From Entonaema liquescens (Eukaryota; Ascomycota; Sordariomycetes; Xylariales; Xylariaceae): a stretch of 64,000 nucleotides of DNA. Position 1 is the first letter of the stretch; every line of letters begins with the position of its first letter. A model generated the notes under the pieces. That model was not told the origin of the DNA and made no database searches. It worked only from the letters and a program-made list of their open reading frames with translations. Positions 1 to 14,855 of this stretch are shown one piece after another. The DNA is taken from contig CADCSX010000010.1 in assembly GCA_902805475.1 (NCBI GenBank), positions 558,001 through 622,000 on the forward strand, written 5' to 3'. The position numbers and the translations under genes are program-made.

Positions 1-3000
1 CATCAAATGATGTTGCCCCTCAGCCACGTTCGATCTGCCTTAAGCAGGAACATGTACGCCCACGCCGACGTCATTTGTGTCAAACTATCAGCAGCCTCAC
101 TGGCCCTACTCGATAGACTCAGCCCGACAGGGCTAAGTTTCTATGCATTACACCCAAACGCCTTCGTGTTGTGTGTCTACCGAGTATCTAGACGAGCTCG
201 CTTTTGCGCTTTAGATAGGTACCTAAGTATAAGGTATCCTATCAAGGTGTTCCAGATATTCACAGCGAACTTTTGAATTTTACGAAGGGACCCCGAGCAA
301 ACAAGTAGTATCGAACAATAAGCTCTATTATTGCTTTTGGTCTAATAATATCTCTCCCAACTTGTAGGTTACTAAATGGTTTCAGCTGCAGCTTTCCTAC
401 AGAAATCGTGATGAACATTAATATTGACATTGTCACGGTCTAGTTGCCCCTCGCGCTCGCATTGGTCGCCTTCCTGCACAAAATCTGGATTGCGTAACCT
501 CACTTAGTAGCATCACATCTGCCTTATTTCGCCGCCATTGTCCTTATTTGGAAACATACCTATACATGAACATGTCAGCTTTACGGACCCCTATCCCTTT
601 CGAATATTGCTGCGCGCTTTCATGTTTCATGTTTCCATAGAGGCTCAATCACTATCTAGTATATGTGACATTGCCTAAAAATCTGTCTCAAGCACGATCT
701 AACATGTATATTAGTACTCGCCGCTCTGAAAGTTTAGCCCTCCTATTTTCTATGTTACCTTCCCCCAGGGGTTTCATTCCACGCTCAAAAAAACTGTCGG
801 ATACAAAACACTAACCTGCCTTGTCAAATCTCATATTTCTTCTCTGTGGTTGATATATAAATTTCGTGCCAAGGTTCATACCCCTCAACAACCTTGCATG
901 CATTATAATCATCCATATCATATCAGTCAGTAGCATCGTCGCTATTTCCGATATAGTGTGATGGCTGGTAACATTTCCTGCTACGCTCTTTTCCATGGGT
1001 TTTTTTTTTTTTTAGAAAAATTATCTCCAAGTTCCAGGGGTCGATCTACTACGCAATCGGACCCGGAACTCGGACCCGATAGGCTTACAAGATTGTCCCA
1101 GCCTATCGACGAAGCACGAGGAAATTGTCTGAGGATTATCCGTGTCGTAGACCCATTGTTACCTCATGCTATTTTTCTCAAAGCTATATCTTTTCTAGTT
1201 ATAGATGTAGGCGATCCCGTACACAAGGGTCAATCTGCTAGGCTAGACGCTTCAAATTTTGACATTCATGCCGTGTCATCCACAAAAACTACGACTTTCC
1301 CTGGTTCATTTAGTATCACAACCATGTTGAGGCCTCCTTCGCCCTTTTGCCTGACTTTTATAAAACAGCCAACTTTAAGATCCAATGACGCTAGTTATTA
1401 GGACAGTCCCGTGTATGGCGCGGACGGGAGGATTATTCGAGCCAGTTCTCGCCATGTTCTGGTATAAGCTCCATCGGGATTTCTATTGAGGTAAGGCTAA
1501 GCAAAGTCCTTCTTGGTTTTAGGCGCATCTAGACCTATAACTCGCCTCGTATGATGACAGTTGGTCTAATTCAGGTAAATCTCATCAGGAGCTCATGGCA
1601 ATGGAATTGAGCTGGTAGCACCGTTGCTTTCGACTGTCTAATCTAGCTGTCTACGGTCGTTCAAGTGGCACATGAAGAGCATTGCTATATGTTTTTACAC
1701 TTTTAACACGCCCACATCTAATATAAGATAGCCGTGGAAATATACCTTACCCTTACAACTAGAATACCATGCTCGCATTCCATGCACCAAGAATTATCGA
1801 ATCCCATCTTTAATTAGGGCCGAATCTTACTTGGTCAAACGAGACTGGGAGTAGATGCAACACGCAGGACCTTGAGGATTGCAATATCATAAATGCTATG
1901 ATTACTGGATTACGAGGCGTACTTCACGAGATCGACTTGATAAGAGCGCTGAGTAAGAGTCCGCGGAAAGGCTTCCGAAAGGAGCTGTCCTGATCCTTCA
2001 GATGTTAAATGCTCCTACTAAGACGGTTAGGTATCAAGCTACATATGAGCCTATCTCCTAAAGTCCTATCGTGTAACGTAGAATGTCGCTAATAGTCAGT
2101 CAGAATTTACTAATGTAGACTAACACTAAGTAAGGGAGCTTGTTGTTGGTTGAGGTCTTATTATGCGTGATCACCGCGGCATAACACGTATAATGTGAAA
2201 ACAGCGTAAACACACTATATCACGGTAGCATTATATACGCATCGATGTTACCATAACTCCATACTACTTGGAGACGCCGTGGGGTGAGTAGAGTGTAATT
2301 TACCATTCAAAAATCATAGATATCATGTCTCTGTACATTCTCTGCCCTAGGGAGCACGATGCCTTCCTTGCCCAAATTCTGGGGACCCGCTAGAAGGGAA
2401 AAGAATGAGACTCCAAGTCGCGATTTTATAACTCGAGCAAGGCCTGAGGTAGTGAGTATGGTCAGCTCCGACCTAATCTTACGCTAAGCTTACGAGTAAG
2501 TTACCTGATAATACAGTTAAGTATTCAAAAGGGAGTGGACTCCGAGAGTAAAAATTATTGTTGGACAGGTCCATGCTATCCTAGGAGTTTCTAGATCTAT
2601 TCATAACTGGAGGTTAAATTCAAACTCCAGCGTTTTGGTAACTTTAGATGTTAAGTGGAAGAAATGAGGATGTCACTTTGGTCTTGAGTTAATACACTCA
2701 TGTTTTACCATGTGTTGAGTATCAAGATTACAATAGGTAGTTCCTACCTCTCATGGTATTATGGGTTCGACCAAAGGGGAAATAGGGGGAACATAGACTC
2801 TAAGGTTTTTAGAGTATGATTTTATCCTTAGCGGTATAGAGTCATATCATTCTTAGTCTCCTTCCAGAGAAGAGTCGATTATCCATGGGAGTCGTAGAGT
2901 TGCTCTACAGACGCACGTTTGGTCGAAGGCTGAAGAAATTAATATAAGTCAGCACTATTTATTTTCCATGATATTATGTTAAAAAGAAACCTCCCTACGT

Positions 3001-3940
3001 AACGTTGACATCCTTGTAGGCAACGGTAGGATTGATCCGCCCAGTTAGGTACCGCAGTACTTCGGCTGGTAAGATGAGGCACCGCCATTCCGGTTACTGT
3101 TGCTAAGCAACATCGCACACCCCGCTGTCGACTTAAATAGCCTCTTGGGCAACCGATCTTCCAACCCTTCTCAGCGCTGCGAGACTAAAAGGCCGTGGTT
3201 TAGCGGTAATGAAGTAGGGCTAGAAATAACTTGCGGAGTTTTTCGTAAGACTTAGGTTCGATCCTCTCTGAGGGGCGTGCAGGCAGGCCAACTGTTCGGG
3301 TCAATCGATTTGAGGTCGAATTCTAGGTCCTAGCTTTTTTGTCTTTTTTCCTTTCTTTTTTTCTTTTCCATTATTTCCAGGTATTTTACTTGTTCTTCCT
3401 TCCCCTTCTCCTCCGCCTATTGCTCTTTTTTACGACTTGGGTATTCCGACTAGGGTATATTATTGTATATCTGAGAACGTAATACCACTTGAGCGCTACG
3501 GCACTCAATTCTAGAAATAAACAACTAAGTAGGTTGCCAAAAGCGACAAGAGGTCGCGTGCCCATCTTCACAAAAGTACGGCTTTGGTCAAAGTCAGGGG
3601 CTGATCTTCACGCCACAAATGTAGATCGCCCTCAAGTCACTCAGCTAGAAAACCACGGGCGCGGCTGAGGTATTTTCCACTAGTTATTTGTACGTAGGTA
3701 TATAGATCAATAGTACCTTCGTAAGATAGCCTCCCATTGGATATTCGAATACGGCACACTTTTCCGCCTCCCTGAAGCAAAACACACTTATTACCATCCG
3801 TTAATATGCTAAGTGCTAATAAAAAAAAACCACCTCGAGCATGTACCTAGCTCTCAGATTACAAACTGAATAAAGCCTCCTTTTCGCTGTAAATTATGTA
3901 TGCATAGTTCGTTCGTTCCTCTTCCCACATCACCAACGCC
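1..3940. other. gene-poor intergenic stretch
   Basis: No open reading frame here has recognisable protein content. The longest frames, such as one of 147 codons at 958-1401, start at non-ATG codons and have no family resemblance. Base composition is moderately A+T rich but not collapsed like the blocks at 7.7 and 52 kb. A run of T lies near 1000. Short A-box-like and B-box-like strings occur near 3200 and 3255, but no tRNA fold could be made from them. Confidence 0.6.
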
Positions 3941-4741
3941 TTAACTCCACCCTTTCCTCGGCGGGCTCAACAACGCGGGCCCTGGCCTCTTCGGCTTCAG
4001 CTGACACACAGCACCGCAGTCTTGACAAACCAGCGTGTTTTCGCCGCAAATAAACAAGCAATTGCATATCCAGAACCGCCCCCCAGCGCGCGTGTTCAGC
4101 TCCTCGCCCGCCTTGTGCAAGCCCGACTGGATCCCGCACCCGATGCAGAACCGCCGCAGATTCACGACCACCGGCTCGTCCAAGGGCGAAGTACGCAGCT
4201 CGGCTTGCAGCGGCTGGTTGATGTCGAATACCCCCGCGGGCAGCACCTTGTAGCACATGTAGCAGGCCAGACTGGGCGATTTGATGCTGTAGTGCCGGGG
4301 GAAATCGCGCTCGGCGCGCGTCACGAAGGCGAGTTTCGTCTCGTAGGGCGCGAGCCCCGGGTCGATCTTCTTGTTGAGCGCTTTGGACGCCCAGGAGAGG
4401 TATATGAGGTTCTCGTAGGGAATGTACTGGCTGATTTGGTTGATGATGTCTTGGGGTAGGAATTCAAGGTGGCAGACGCCTTTGGCGAGTGGCAGCGGTA
4501 CGGTGATGGTGTTGAGATATTGGCGAAGGGTTCTTTTCGACAGTCGATTCACGGATAACTGGTCCGTAGGGGGTGGCTTTTGCTTTCGACTTCGCCGTTG
4601 TATATGTTGGGTAGGTTTTAGTTTTGGTTGAGGTTGTGGAAGCGGGCGGCGTGGTTTATTATGTATCATGATATCAATGGACATTGTGGAGGGCTGGATG
4701 TAGCCGAAGCCGAAGCCGTCTTTGACATCCATGTGGAACAT
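3941..4741 (-). CDS. F-box protein with C-terminal cysteine cluster
   Basis: A single-exon frame of 266 residues starts at the ATG at 4741. The first 90 residues are Pro/Gln/Lys-rich and probably disordered. An F-box-like segment follows (around residues 92-120): LEFLPQDII, then a helix containing YIPYENLIYLSW. The C-terminal third has paired cysteines (CYMC, CIGC, CNC, CQDC and a final C), as expected for zinc binding. F-box proteins recruit substrates to SCF (Skp1-Cullin) ubiquitin ligases. That role is inferred from the motif only, and the substrate is unknown. The gene stands alone, with nothing recognisable for about 3 kb on either side. A shorter start at an internal Met (residue 20 or 25) is possible. 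Confidence 0.78.
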   Translation of the reverse strand: MFHMDVKDGFGFGYIQPSTMSIDIMIHNKPRRPLPQPQPKLKPTQHIQRRSRKQKPPPTDQLSVNRLSKRTLRQYLNTITVPLPLAKGVCHLEFLPQDIINQISQYIPYENLIYLSWASKALNKKIDPGLAPYETKLAFVTRAERDFPRHYSIKSPSLACYMCYKVLPAGVFDINQPLQAELRTSPLDEPVVVNLRRFCIGCGIQSGLHKAGEELNTRAGGRFWICNCLFICGENTLVCQDCGAVCQLKPKRPGPALLSPPRKGWS

Positions 4742-7715
4742 AGGATATTTGTAAGTGAAAATAAGAGTCTACTAGCAGAGTTGAGGGTTTATTAGGAGAT
4801 GAGTGCCCTTATGAGTGAGTGTATTAGGATATGGAGGTGACGCGATCTGGAATGGTTTCAACCAAGACGTTCGCACGAGACCTACAACTGAACTTATACC
4901 AGCAGAGCCCAGTCATCAGGATTATGGGGTTTCTAGAATCCGTTGGCCGCGTGGCTCTGGTAGAATGTCTTGTTCTGGGGAACTATTAAAATATCTGACA
5001 GGCTGCCTGAAAACAATGGGGAAGACGTGTGCTCAGATTCAGCTTGGCTAAGACACTACAGCATTTTGGATGCAGCTTCATTTCCAAATCTGAAATCCTG
5101 CATTGTCGTATCGAGATAAAAGAATATAAACGGCGACGTTCTCTTCGTGGTGTCATTGCTCATTTGTTTCAACTAGGATGTCGAGGCCGTCAGCAACCCC
5201 AGCTTACCAGTCCTATGGATAATGAGATCTCCAATTCCATACTCACAAGGACATCGTACCATGTTACATACGATCGTATCGAGCAAGTTTTGCTGCGAGG
5301 TACATATGAGAGGTGAGCCGACGCCGCATTAGCAACTCCTTGAGGGGGAACGGGGAAGCCCTCCGGTTGGCCTTTGGTCACTGCACGATACCACATACAG
5401 TAGTTGCGCATATCGGTACGGTTAAGGCTATGGGTCCACAACGTGTCGGGCAGGAATACTTATATCCAAGGGGCGGTAGCGCCTCTTGACACGGCTTGTA
5501 GGGATAGCTATAGGTTTTTATGTCACTGTCGCCTGCTTATGTACATACCTAGTATACCAGACATATAAACGACAGGGATGCGTAGGTAATGCATAGGTGA
5601 TAGATGATAACTTGTCTTGGAAGGCCTATCTCGGTCCTTGAGAGAAGATTCACTTAGCAAGAAATAACTCACCATGCGCCAATTACTGGGTATCCACGGG
5701 CTGTAGCTAAAAACATTATTTGGTATGAAATTAGGAGGTTTAAAGCAACTGATAATCGTTCCCTAAATAGGGTGGATGTTGAGAGGGTTTTAATGCAAGA
5801 TCAAAAGATCAAAGATCTGGATCGATCTACTTTAGCCCGTGGCTTGATCGATTCAATGCCATTTAAAGATACAGTATATGAACGTTGGGTATACATGTAT
5901 ACATAGTCAAACTATATAACTGAAGCAATAAGAGAATATCATGAAGTAGAAGATATTATTCCAATATCAATAAAATAAAGCGAAACTACCCAAAACTACT
6001 GAGATACAACTAGACTGGTGAGAATTCAACTATCATAGAACTAGGGTGTTACAGTATGATATGTCGGTTGACCATTTTACGGGAACTTTGGTAACCGAAG
6101 GGGGGTCACTTGACGATGGACGCACGCGTGTCTAATTGCACCGCAGCCCGAAGGCCTGATTAAGCACGCCCTGCCTAAAAGCCTCGCCCGACTTTTTGGA
6201 ATTTACCATCCTGGTGTTGGTAAGGTCCATGTAAAAATGTAAATCAACTTTGCTTTTTAGTCGTCATCCCGCTTTGGTCTAATATTGATTGGGTCTCGCC
6301 GTTTCTGGGATGGGATGAAAGCTACCCAGGATTTTGAGAGCCCCCTCGCTCACCGTAAGTCAGTGGCCCGGGAAATATCGGTATGCTTTATCCTACCGAG
6401 CCAATAGCGTTACGTGCCGAAAATCTGGTTGAGTGTTGGGATATCCCGAAGCTGACAGAATGTAAGCGGTACGATGGCCCGCATCGTTGGGCCGTGCAAA
6501 TCGGGATCGATCTTATATATCTCCGCGGGAATCTCTACTAGTACGTTGGGGTCTGAAGCGGTCAAGATCAGATCTGTATGTAGAGAGATCGATGTAGTAA
6601 CCGCAGGTGCATTAGCTTACGAGCTCTCCTAGTAAGGAGTCTCTTAATATATCACCCTAGTCACTTGATCTGATCATAGGAAGTTGGGATGACGGATCTT
6701 AGTATCTTATCAGAACTCATGCCCCTGGACTCCTGTCGTTCTACGCACTGTCAATACAAATACTGGCTTAAACAGGCCATAAAGATGATCGATAATTGGT
6801 ATCTCATTATGATATGCATTCATTAAAGATTAACCTAGCAAGCCCCTATGGTCAAGTCCAAGTGTTGATGCTTGACAGAATATATAACGATAACTAAATA
6901 ATATAAAAGCAACATATGATGATGGTTTCCCAATCCGTAGTTACCACTCGTATCCAACACAGTGTGATAGGTTACCTTAAATAAAGGAAGATTGGATGTT
7001 TCCGCGATCAGCAGGGGATCCAAGTGCGGTAAGTAAAGAAGCGAGCGGGTCACACAATACGTGGGTCAATATATACCAAATACCAAATACCTTGTGTCAG
7101 TTTCTAGTCAGCCAAAGATACAAGAGTCTAAAACCCTATGATCAAGAAGGAAAGATTGGCATCATGCTTGAGGCAAGAAGAAAAGTAAAACTTCCAAGCC
7201 GTCAAAGTTCTCCATATAAGGGTGCTAGGCGGAACGCGTGGGGTTAGCGAGTGCCTAGATTGCTGGAGGAAGCTCGGACGAAGTTGAAACGTGTGAATGG
7301 AATTTAATGAAGATGTTTCAAGCGTGAATTATTTCACATATAACCATCGTTAATAGATCTACTAGAAGATGCTCCATAAAAGACCTTGGTAATCTCCATT
7401 GTAAAGCTGATCTCTTTACCCTAGATAGCTTCAGTAAAGAATAAGGAGATTTTGACCTACGACAAGAACAAATTTTAAGATTTGCGTGCTTATTCTCGGG
7501 CTATTATAATGTAGAAAATAGGAGTTAGAGAATGGAAGAACTGAATATGGAGATTGGCGACGAGGAACGAAGCGAGGATTAACTAGGTTTAAAGATAAGC
7601 AAGATTTTATAGTTGATAGATTTAACATATTACTCCCTGAGTGAGATGATTTCGTTATGAAGGCAGAGTGCTACCTATATTAATTAGAACTAGGTTTTGA
7701 GCAGGCTTGGGTACC
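4742..7715. other. gene-poor stretch left of the first retroelement
   Basis: No intact gene was recognised. A short relic with coherent codon content lies at about 5668-5980 (listed separately). The stretch ends at the TAAAC target duplication of the LTR element. Composition changes abruptly from mixed sequence to nearly pure A/T inside the LTR, not before it. Confidence 0.6.
5668..5980 (+). pseudogene. coding relic of unknown origin
   Basis: One frame reads for about 80 codons, hits TAG at about 5907, then continues open in the same frame for about 24 more codons. The translation has balanced composition, with pieces such as YPRAVAKNIIWYEI, DVERVLMQDQ, LARGLIDSMPF and YERW. It has no useful upstream ATG. 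Nothing in it matches a family I can name. It looks like a fragment of a degraded gene or transposon open reading frame, with the internal stop explainable by a single transition. Low confidence that it was ever part of a host gene. Confidence 0.3.
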
Positions 7716-7720
7716 TAAAC
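7716..7720. repeat. target-site duplication, left copy (TAAAC)
   Basis: TAAAC immediately precedes the TG of the left LTR and is repeated exactly at 15001-15005, directly after the CA end of the right LTR. Five-base duplications are the normal product of LTR-retrotransposon integrases. Confidence 0.93.
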
Positions 7721-7865
7721 TGTCACAGTATGGTATAAGTATGGATTGGATTGTGTTATTGTATTAGTTAAGTTTTATAAAGGAATCTCTAAGATAATAG
7801 ACGTAAGAATATATTTAAGATATGTAAGTTTTTATGTAAATCTTATAAATTTATATCATATAATA
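7721..7865. repeat. left LTR of element 1
   Basis: It begins TGTCACAG. The first 60 bases keep G and C. The last 50 have mostly been converted to A/T relative to the right LTR. It aligns to 14856-15000 over 145 bases with no gap and no transversion. Confidence 0.93.
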
Positions 7866-10800
7866 TTTACCATTTGCAAAAAATATAATATTTTTATCGT
7901 TATTTATTTTATAATAAAATTATATTTAATTTTTATATAATTTTAATAAAATAATTATATTTATATTATATTATAAATTAATATTTTTATAATTAAAAAT
8001 TAATTAATAATTTATTTATATTTTTTTTTAATTTTTTTTATAATAATTATTATATATATTAATTATTAAATTTAATATATTTAATAAAATATTATTTTTT
8101 AATAATATTTTTTTTAATAATTTTTTTATAATATATTTTAAAAAAAATTAATTTTAAATATAATAAAAAATAATTAAAAATATTTAATAAAAATGTTAAT
8201 TTAAAATAATTAATTAATATTACATTATAAATTTTAAAATTATTAAAAAATTTTAAATAATAAATTAATTTTTTAATTTATTTAATAATATAAAAAAATT
8301 TTATATATTATTATTTTAATTTATAATTAAAAATAATAACGATAAAAATATTATAATTTTTATATAATTATAAAAATATATATTATTTTTTACGAAAAAA
8401 TATAAATTTATATTATTAATTATAATAAAATTTTATAAATATAAATGTTAAAATAATTATATTATAAATGTTAATTTATAATAGGGGAAAATTTTAATAT
8501 TATATTTTTAAAAATTAAATAATGAAATTAAATATAAAATTATATAAAATTTTAAAAAAATTTAACTTTATTATAAAAAACTTAATAAAATTTAATTTAT
8601 ATTAAAAATAAAAAAAATATTATTTTTATAATTTATTATTATTAAAAATATAAAAATAATATTGTAAATAAAATTTAATAAATAAAATGTATTGTTTTAT
8701 TTAATTATTAGTTTAAAAATAATAAATGGTTATGTATAATAATTTTATATTATATATTATTTAAAATGTGAATTAAAATTCCGATAAAAATTTAAAATTT
8801 TTATTTAAAATGATGATTTTAAGTAATTTTTATTTAATATTAAATAATTAATTGTAAAATACTTCGATTTATTATAAAATATTATAATTATATTTATTAA
8901 AAATTAAAATAATTAATTTAATAAATTTATTAATGATAATATTAAATAAATTATAATTATTATTATTTTAAAAAAAATTAAAAATTATATTTATTATAAT
9001 TATATAAAAAAAATAAAAAAAATTAATAATAAGTTAAAATAAATTATAAAATTTATAATTACGTATATAATATATTAAATATTTAAAATATAATTTTATA
9101 TATTTTATAAATTTTTTTTAATTAAAGATAAAATATTATAAATAATTATAAAAATAATTAAATTTTAAATAATTTAATTTATATATTATTTTAAAAATTT
9201 TAAAATTATAATTTTTTAATATATATAATTTATTATAAGTATTTAAATATTTTTAAATAAATTTATTTTTTAAATAAAATAAAAAATTTGTAATATTTTA
9301 TTAATTAAAATAACGGTTAACATTAATAATATTTAACATTATTCACCATTTAAAGTTTTTATAATAATTTTATTATATTTTAATTTTAAATTTTAAAATT
9401 ATTTATATTAATGTAATATTATGAATATTATATAATATAAAAAAGTTATTATTAAATTTTAAAATTATTATACGAATAATTAATAAAATTTCATTAAATA
9501 AAATTTAAAAATTATTTAATTATAAGTTAATAAATAAAATTTAATATTTGTTAACATTATTAAAAAAAAAATTTAATTTTTTTAATTAAAAAGTTAATTT
9601 AATTAAATGTAAAAAATTAAACGTTAATAATTATAATAATATATTAAAAATTATATAAAATTTTTTAAATTTATATAATAATATATATAAAAACTTAAAA
9701 ATATATTTAAAAATTTTAATTAATTATAAATTTTTATTATTTATTATAATGGAATTAATAAAATTTAAATATTTTATTATTTTAAAAATAATTTTGTGGT
9801 TAATGAAAATATAGATTTTTTTTTATATAATAAAAATATAATAATAAGTTTTTTTTAAAATTTAAATAAAACTTAAAACTTTTATTTTAATAAATTAATA
9901 TTGTTTTTTAAAATGTATAAAAATGCGTAATAAAAATGTAATTAATTTTATTATAATTTATAAAACATAAATAATAAATTTATTATTTTTTATTAATTTA
10001 AATAAAGTATTTTCGATAATATAATAAATATAAACTTTAATTTTAATATAAGAAATATTGAAATTAATATATAATATTTTTATAAAATTAAAAAAATAAA
10101 AAATTATATATTTTATTAATATATTTTTAATATTATAAAATAAATTTAATTTTATTTATAAAAAAGTTATAATAATAATTTTTAATATTTATTTTTTTTT
10201 ATTTTATTTTAATAATAATATATAAAAATTTATATAAAATAAAAAGATTTTTTGTTTTTTTAAAAGTTTAATAAGTTTAATATATTTTAATATATTATTT
10301 TTTATATAATTAATAAAATTAATAAAGATTTTTAAATTTTTTAATAATTTAAAAAATATAATTTTAATAATTATAATAAATTTTTCTTTTATTATTAATA
10401 AATTAAAGAAATTAATAAAATAATTAAAGATAATATTATTAAAGAAAATAATAAATAATTTATTAAAATTAATTAATATATTTTTTATTTTTATTAAAAT
10501 AAAAATATAAATTAAATTTTTAATATATTTTTTAAATATAATAAAAATTATATAAATATTATTATAATAAATATTAATATTATTAATAAGTTTAAAAATA
10601 ATATTTATTTATTTTTAAATGTATATATTATTATTTTTATATTTTATAATTAATATTTTAAATATATATTAATTTTTTACGGTAATAATAATTAAAATTT
10701 ATTATATTATTAAGTAAATATATTATTAATAATAAAAAAATAATATATTAAAAATTATAAAATATAATTTATTTTAATATTTAATTAATATAAATTTTTA

Positions 10801-13800
10801 TGATTTTATTAAATATTTATTATTAAAAATTATTTAGTTAATAATTTTTGTGTTAATAATTATATAGTTTTTTTATTTAATTTTATTATTTTTATTTAAA
10901 ATAAAAATGTTTTTATAAATAATAAAAATTAATATAAAAAAAGGAATAGGTTTTTAATTATAAAATATTTTATTTTAGGAAATTAATTTTATAATTATGT
11001 TATTAATGATTTTTTAATTTTTAATATTAATAATGTAAAATTTATATTTTTTAAAGATAAATTTTTTTTAATTTAATTTAAATTTAATTGGTTTAATTTT
11101 TTTTTTAAAAATATAAATAAAATTTTTATTTTTAAAAATATTATAAAATTTTAAAATAATATTATAAAATTTTTTAAATTTTTTTAATTTATTAAAGTTT
11201 TTATAAATAATTATATTAATAAAATATTTATTAATATTAAAAATATTTATAATAAATAATAAAAATTAATTAAAAATATAATTATTAAATTTACAAATTT
11301 TGGGTTTTTTGATAATAAGTTTAATAATTTTATTATTAATAATATAATAATTTTTATATTTTTAATTTATTAAGATTAAATAATTTATAAATATATTATA
11401 AAAAATAATAATAAATTTTATAATATTATTGTAAATAACAATTTATTTTATATTATTATTAGTTAAAAAAGTTAAATAAATAATTTAATTATTAATAAAT
11501 TTAAAAATTAAATTTTAATTAAAGTTTATATAATATAATATATTAATATAATAATAATAATATAATGGAATAATAATATAATTTATTATTATTATTTTAA
11601 TTTTATTATATTTTTTATTATTTAAGGTAATTAATAATAAAATTATAATTTTATAAAATTAAATAATAATAATTTTTTTCGATAATAAAATATTAATATT
11701 TTTAATATTAAAAATATTTATTTTTAATAATAACTTAAAGGATAAATTTTTAATAAAAATAACTTTGTAAAAAAACGAAATAATGGTTAATTATTTATTA
11801 TAAACATTTTTAAAATAAAATTTAATAATAATATATTTATTTATAATAATTTAATTTATAAAAATTTTACGTATAAATATAAATATTATTTTTATATAAA
11901 TTTCGTTATTAAAATAATATTATTAAATTTATATTTTATTAATAATGGTTTATATATAATTAATATTAATATAAATATTTTTTTAATATTTAAATTTAAA
12001 AAAAATCATAATGAAAAATTTAAAATATATTTTTATTTTATAAATAAAACCGGTTTTAATATTAAAAAATAAATTAATTAATAAATTAATAATAAAAGTT
12101 TTAATTTTTAATATTAATTATAAAAATTTAAATAATGTTTTAAAGTTAATATTAATTATTATTTAAAATTAATTATTATATTGATAATTAATGAATAATG
12201 ATAAATGATAAATATTAAATAATGATAATTAATGATCATTAATTAATGAAAAGTGTTGAAATTTTTATAATATTAATATATCGTTAATATGGTATAATTT
12301 AAACAAAATAAGGTTTATTATAATTATAATATTTATTAATTTTTATATATGTATTAATAATAATATTATTAACGATTATAATATATTATATTATGTTAAA
12401 ATTTTAATTAACAGTTTTAATAAAAATAATATAAATTTAAGTAATAATTTATTATCATTAAAATAATATTATTAAATATAACGAAATAATTTATTATAAT
12501 TAATAAATATTTTATTATAAAATTTATAATTAATTTATTTAAATATTTAAATTATTATATTAAAATATATTACATTTTTAATATTATTATTAATAAAAAA
12601 CAAATTAAAATTATTAAAGATTTTTTTATAAAATATAATTTTTTTATTATTGTAATTTTTTTTATTAATATAAATATTAAAATTATTAATATTTTTTTTT
12701 ATATTATTTATATATGTATTTAATTTTTGATAAAATTATTAAAAATATTAACGATTATAATTTTTATTATTTTTATTTTTATTTAAGTTTTTAATGTTTA
12801 ATTTAACATTTTAATTAAAAGATTGTAAATGTTAAAATTAATTGTTTTTTTTTAATATAATTTAAAATATTTTTGGTAATTTTATATTTAATTATTTATA
12901 AAGTTATTAATTTAATTTTTTAATTAATTATAATTATTACGAAGAAAATTGTTTTATTTATTATAATTATTATTATTATTATTATTATATTTATATATGG
13001 ATTTTGTTTTTTATAAAAAAATTAATTTACATTTATTAATTTTTTAAAAAAATTGTTTAAAAGTAATATTTATAATAAATTTAATTAATTATTATTAAAT
13101 ATAATAATTAAATAATTTAAAAGTATATTTAAATTAGTTTTTAAATGAGTAATTGTAAGTTTTTATATTATAAATAATATTATTAATAAAAAAGCGTAAT
13201 AGTTTTTTATTTTTTATATTTAATAATATAAATAATTAATTTTTTAAGTTTTAATAAACAATATTAAAATGTTTGCGAAATTTGGTAATGAGTTTTTTGT
13301 AAATGTAATTTATATTATTTATAATTAAAATATTTCATTTTATTTTTATTAATTTAATTATTAATTATTATTAAATAATATATTATAAATATAATGTTTA
13401 CATGGTTTTAATTTTAATTTTTTTTTACAATTATATAAATTTTTTTAATTAATAAATAAATATAAAAATATTAATATAAATGGTATATTTTTTAAAAAAT
13501 ATAATATTAATAAAATGGGGATTTATTTACAAAAAATTAAAATATTTAATTATTTTTAAAAAAATTCCTTTATTATTATTTTTATTATTTTTATTACCAT
13601 TATTATTAACGATATCGTAATTATTATTATTTATAAAATTTTATAATATTATTTAACGAAAAATTTATATAATAATATTTATAATATTAATAATTATTAT
13701 AAAAATATTAAAGTTAATATAATTTTTTTATAAATTCGGGTTTATTATGTAAAATTAATTTTTTATTATAATTTAATTAATTTTAATAAATTTTAATAAA

Positions 13801-14855
13801 AAAAATAATTAAAATAATATTTTAAAAAAAGTAAATAATAATAATAATAATAATTATTTAAAAAATTATTTAATGATAATAAATTATTTAATTATAATAA
13901 ATTGTTTAATAATAATGGAAATATTAATAATGTTTAATAATAAATATTTAAATTTTATTTTAAAAAATTATTTAATAAATAATATAATAAATAAAAATAT
14001 AATAATTAATTTAAAAAGTTATTTTAATGGTTTTAATAAAGATAATAAAGTTTATTATTATAAAGTTTTTAAATTATTATTAAAATTATAATATATTTAT
14101 AAATTAATAAAAATAAATTTTAAAAAATTAATATAATAAAATTAAAACGGCGTAAAAATTAATTTAATACGTTATAAATTTTTTATAATAATAAATATAA
14201 AAAATGTTTTAAAAAATATAATAAATTTATTAAAAAATATAAATATTATTATAAAAGAGTTATAATTACTTTAATTAAATTATTATAAAAATTAAAAAAT
14301 ATTATATTTTTTTTTTAACATTTAAAAAAGTAATAAAATTATTTTTTCGATTTTATTTATTAAATTAAATAAATAATATCTTTATATTATAATATTAAAT
14401 TTTCTTTTAATAAAGTAAAAATTAACCGAATAAAAATAAAATTATATTCGTTAATTAATATAAAAAAAAAGTAATTTATTTTTAAAAAACGAAAAAAATA
14501 TAAAATTTATTTATGTGTTTTTATAAATATTAACGATAATTGATAATAAAATTATAAATAATTGTTAAATTAATAATTATTAATAAAATTTATTATAAAC
14601 GTAAATTATTAATAAAAATTATTAATAAAAATTAAAAATAATAATTTATTAATAAATAAATTTTAATAATAAAAATTAAAATAATTATTATTTATTAAAA
14701 AAAATTTATAATAATTTAATTGAATTAATGGTTAATTTTAATTTAATTTAATTTAATAAAAAATTTTTAATTTAATAAAAAATAAAATATTCGTTATAAT
14801 TTATAATGTTATAATTAAAAAATAATTAAAAAAACGAAATAATAAAATTATTAAA

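Noticed and set aside
958..1401. 147-codon open frame on the plus strand
   Set aside because: It starts at GTG, runs through a poly-T-encoded Phe stretch, and has no domain or family resemblance.
3201..3264. A-box-like TAGCGGTAATG and B-box-like GGTTCGATCC, suggesting a tRNA or tRNA-derived SINE
   Set aside because: The T-arm is one base short and does not pair, no acceptor stem can be formed with the flanks, and no second copy was seen.
13873..14091. 72-codon open frame inside element 1
   Set aside because: It contains only residues encoded by A/T-rich codons (Asn, Ile, Lys, Leu, Tyr); it is expected by chance in RIPed DNA with few G/C.
7866..14855. Interpretation of the A/T block as a centromere or mitochondrial insertion
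   Set aside because: LTRs, target duplication and transition-only divergence fully account for its limits and composition, and no mitochondrial gene motif was seen.
7866..14855. Assignment of element 1 to gypsy or copia
   Set aside because: Several candidate motif matches on either strand needed transversions or gaps; none was consistent enough to report.
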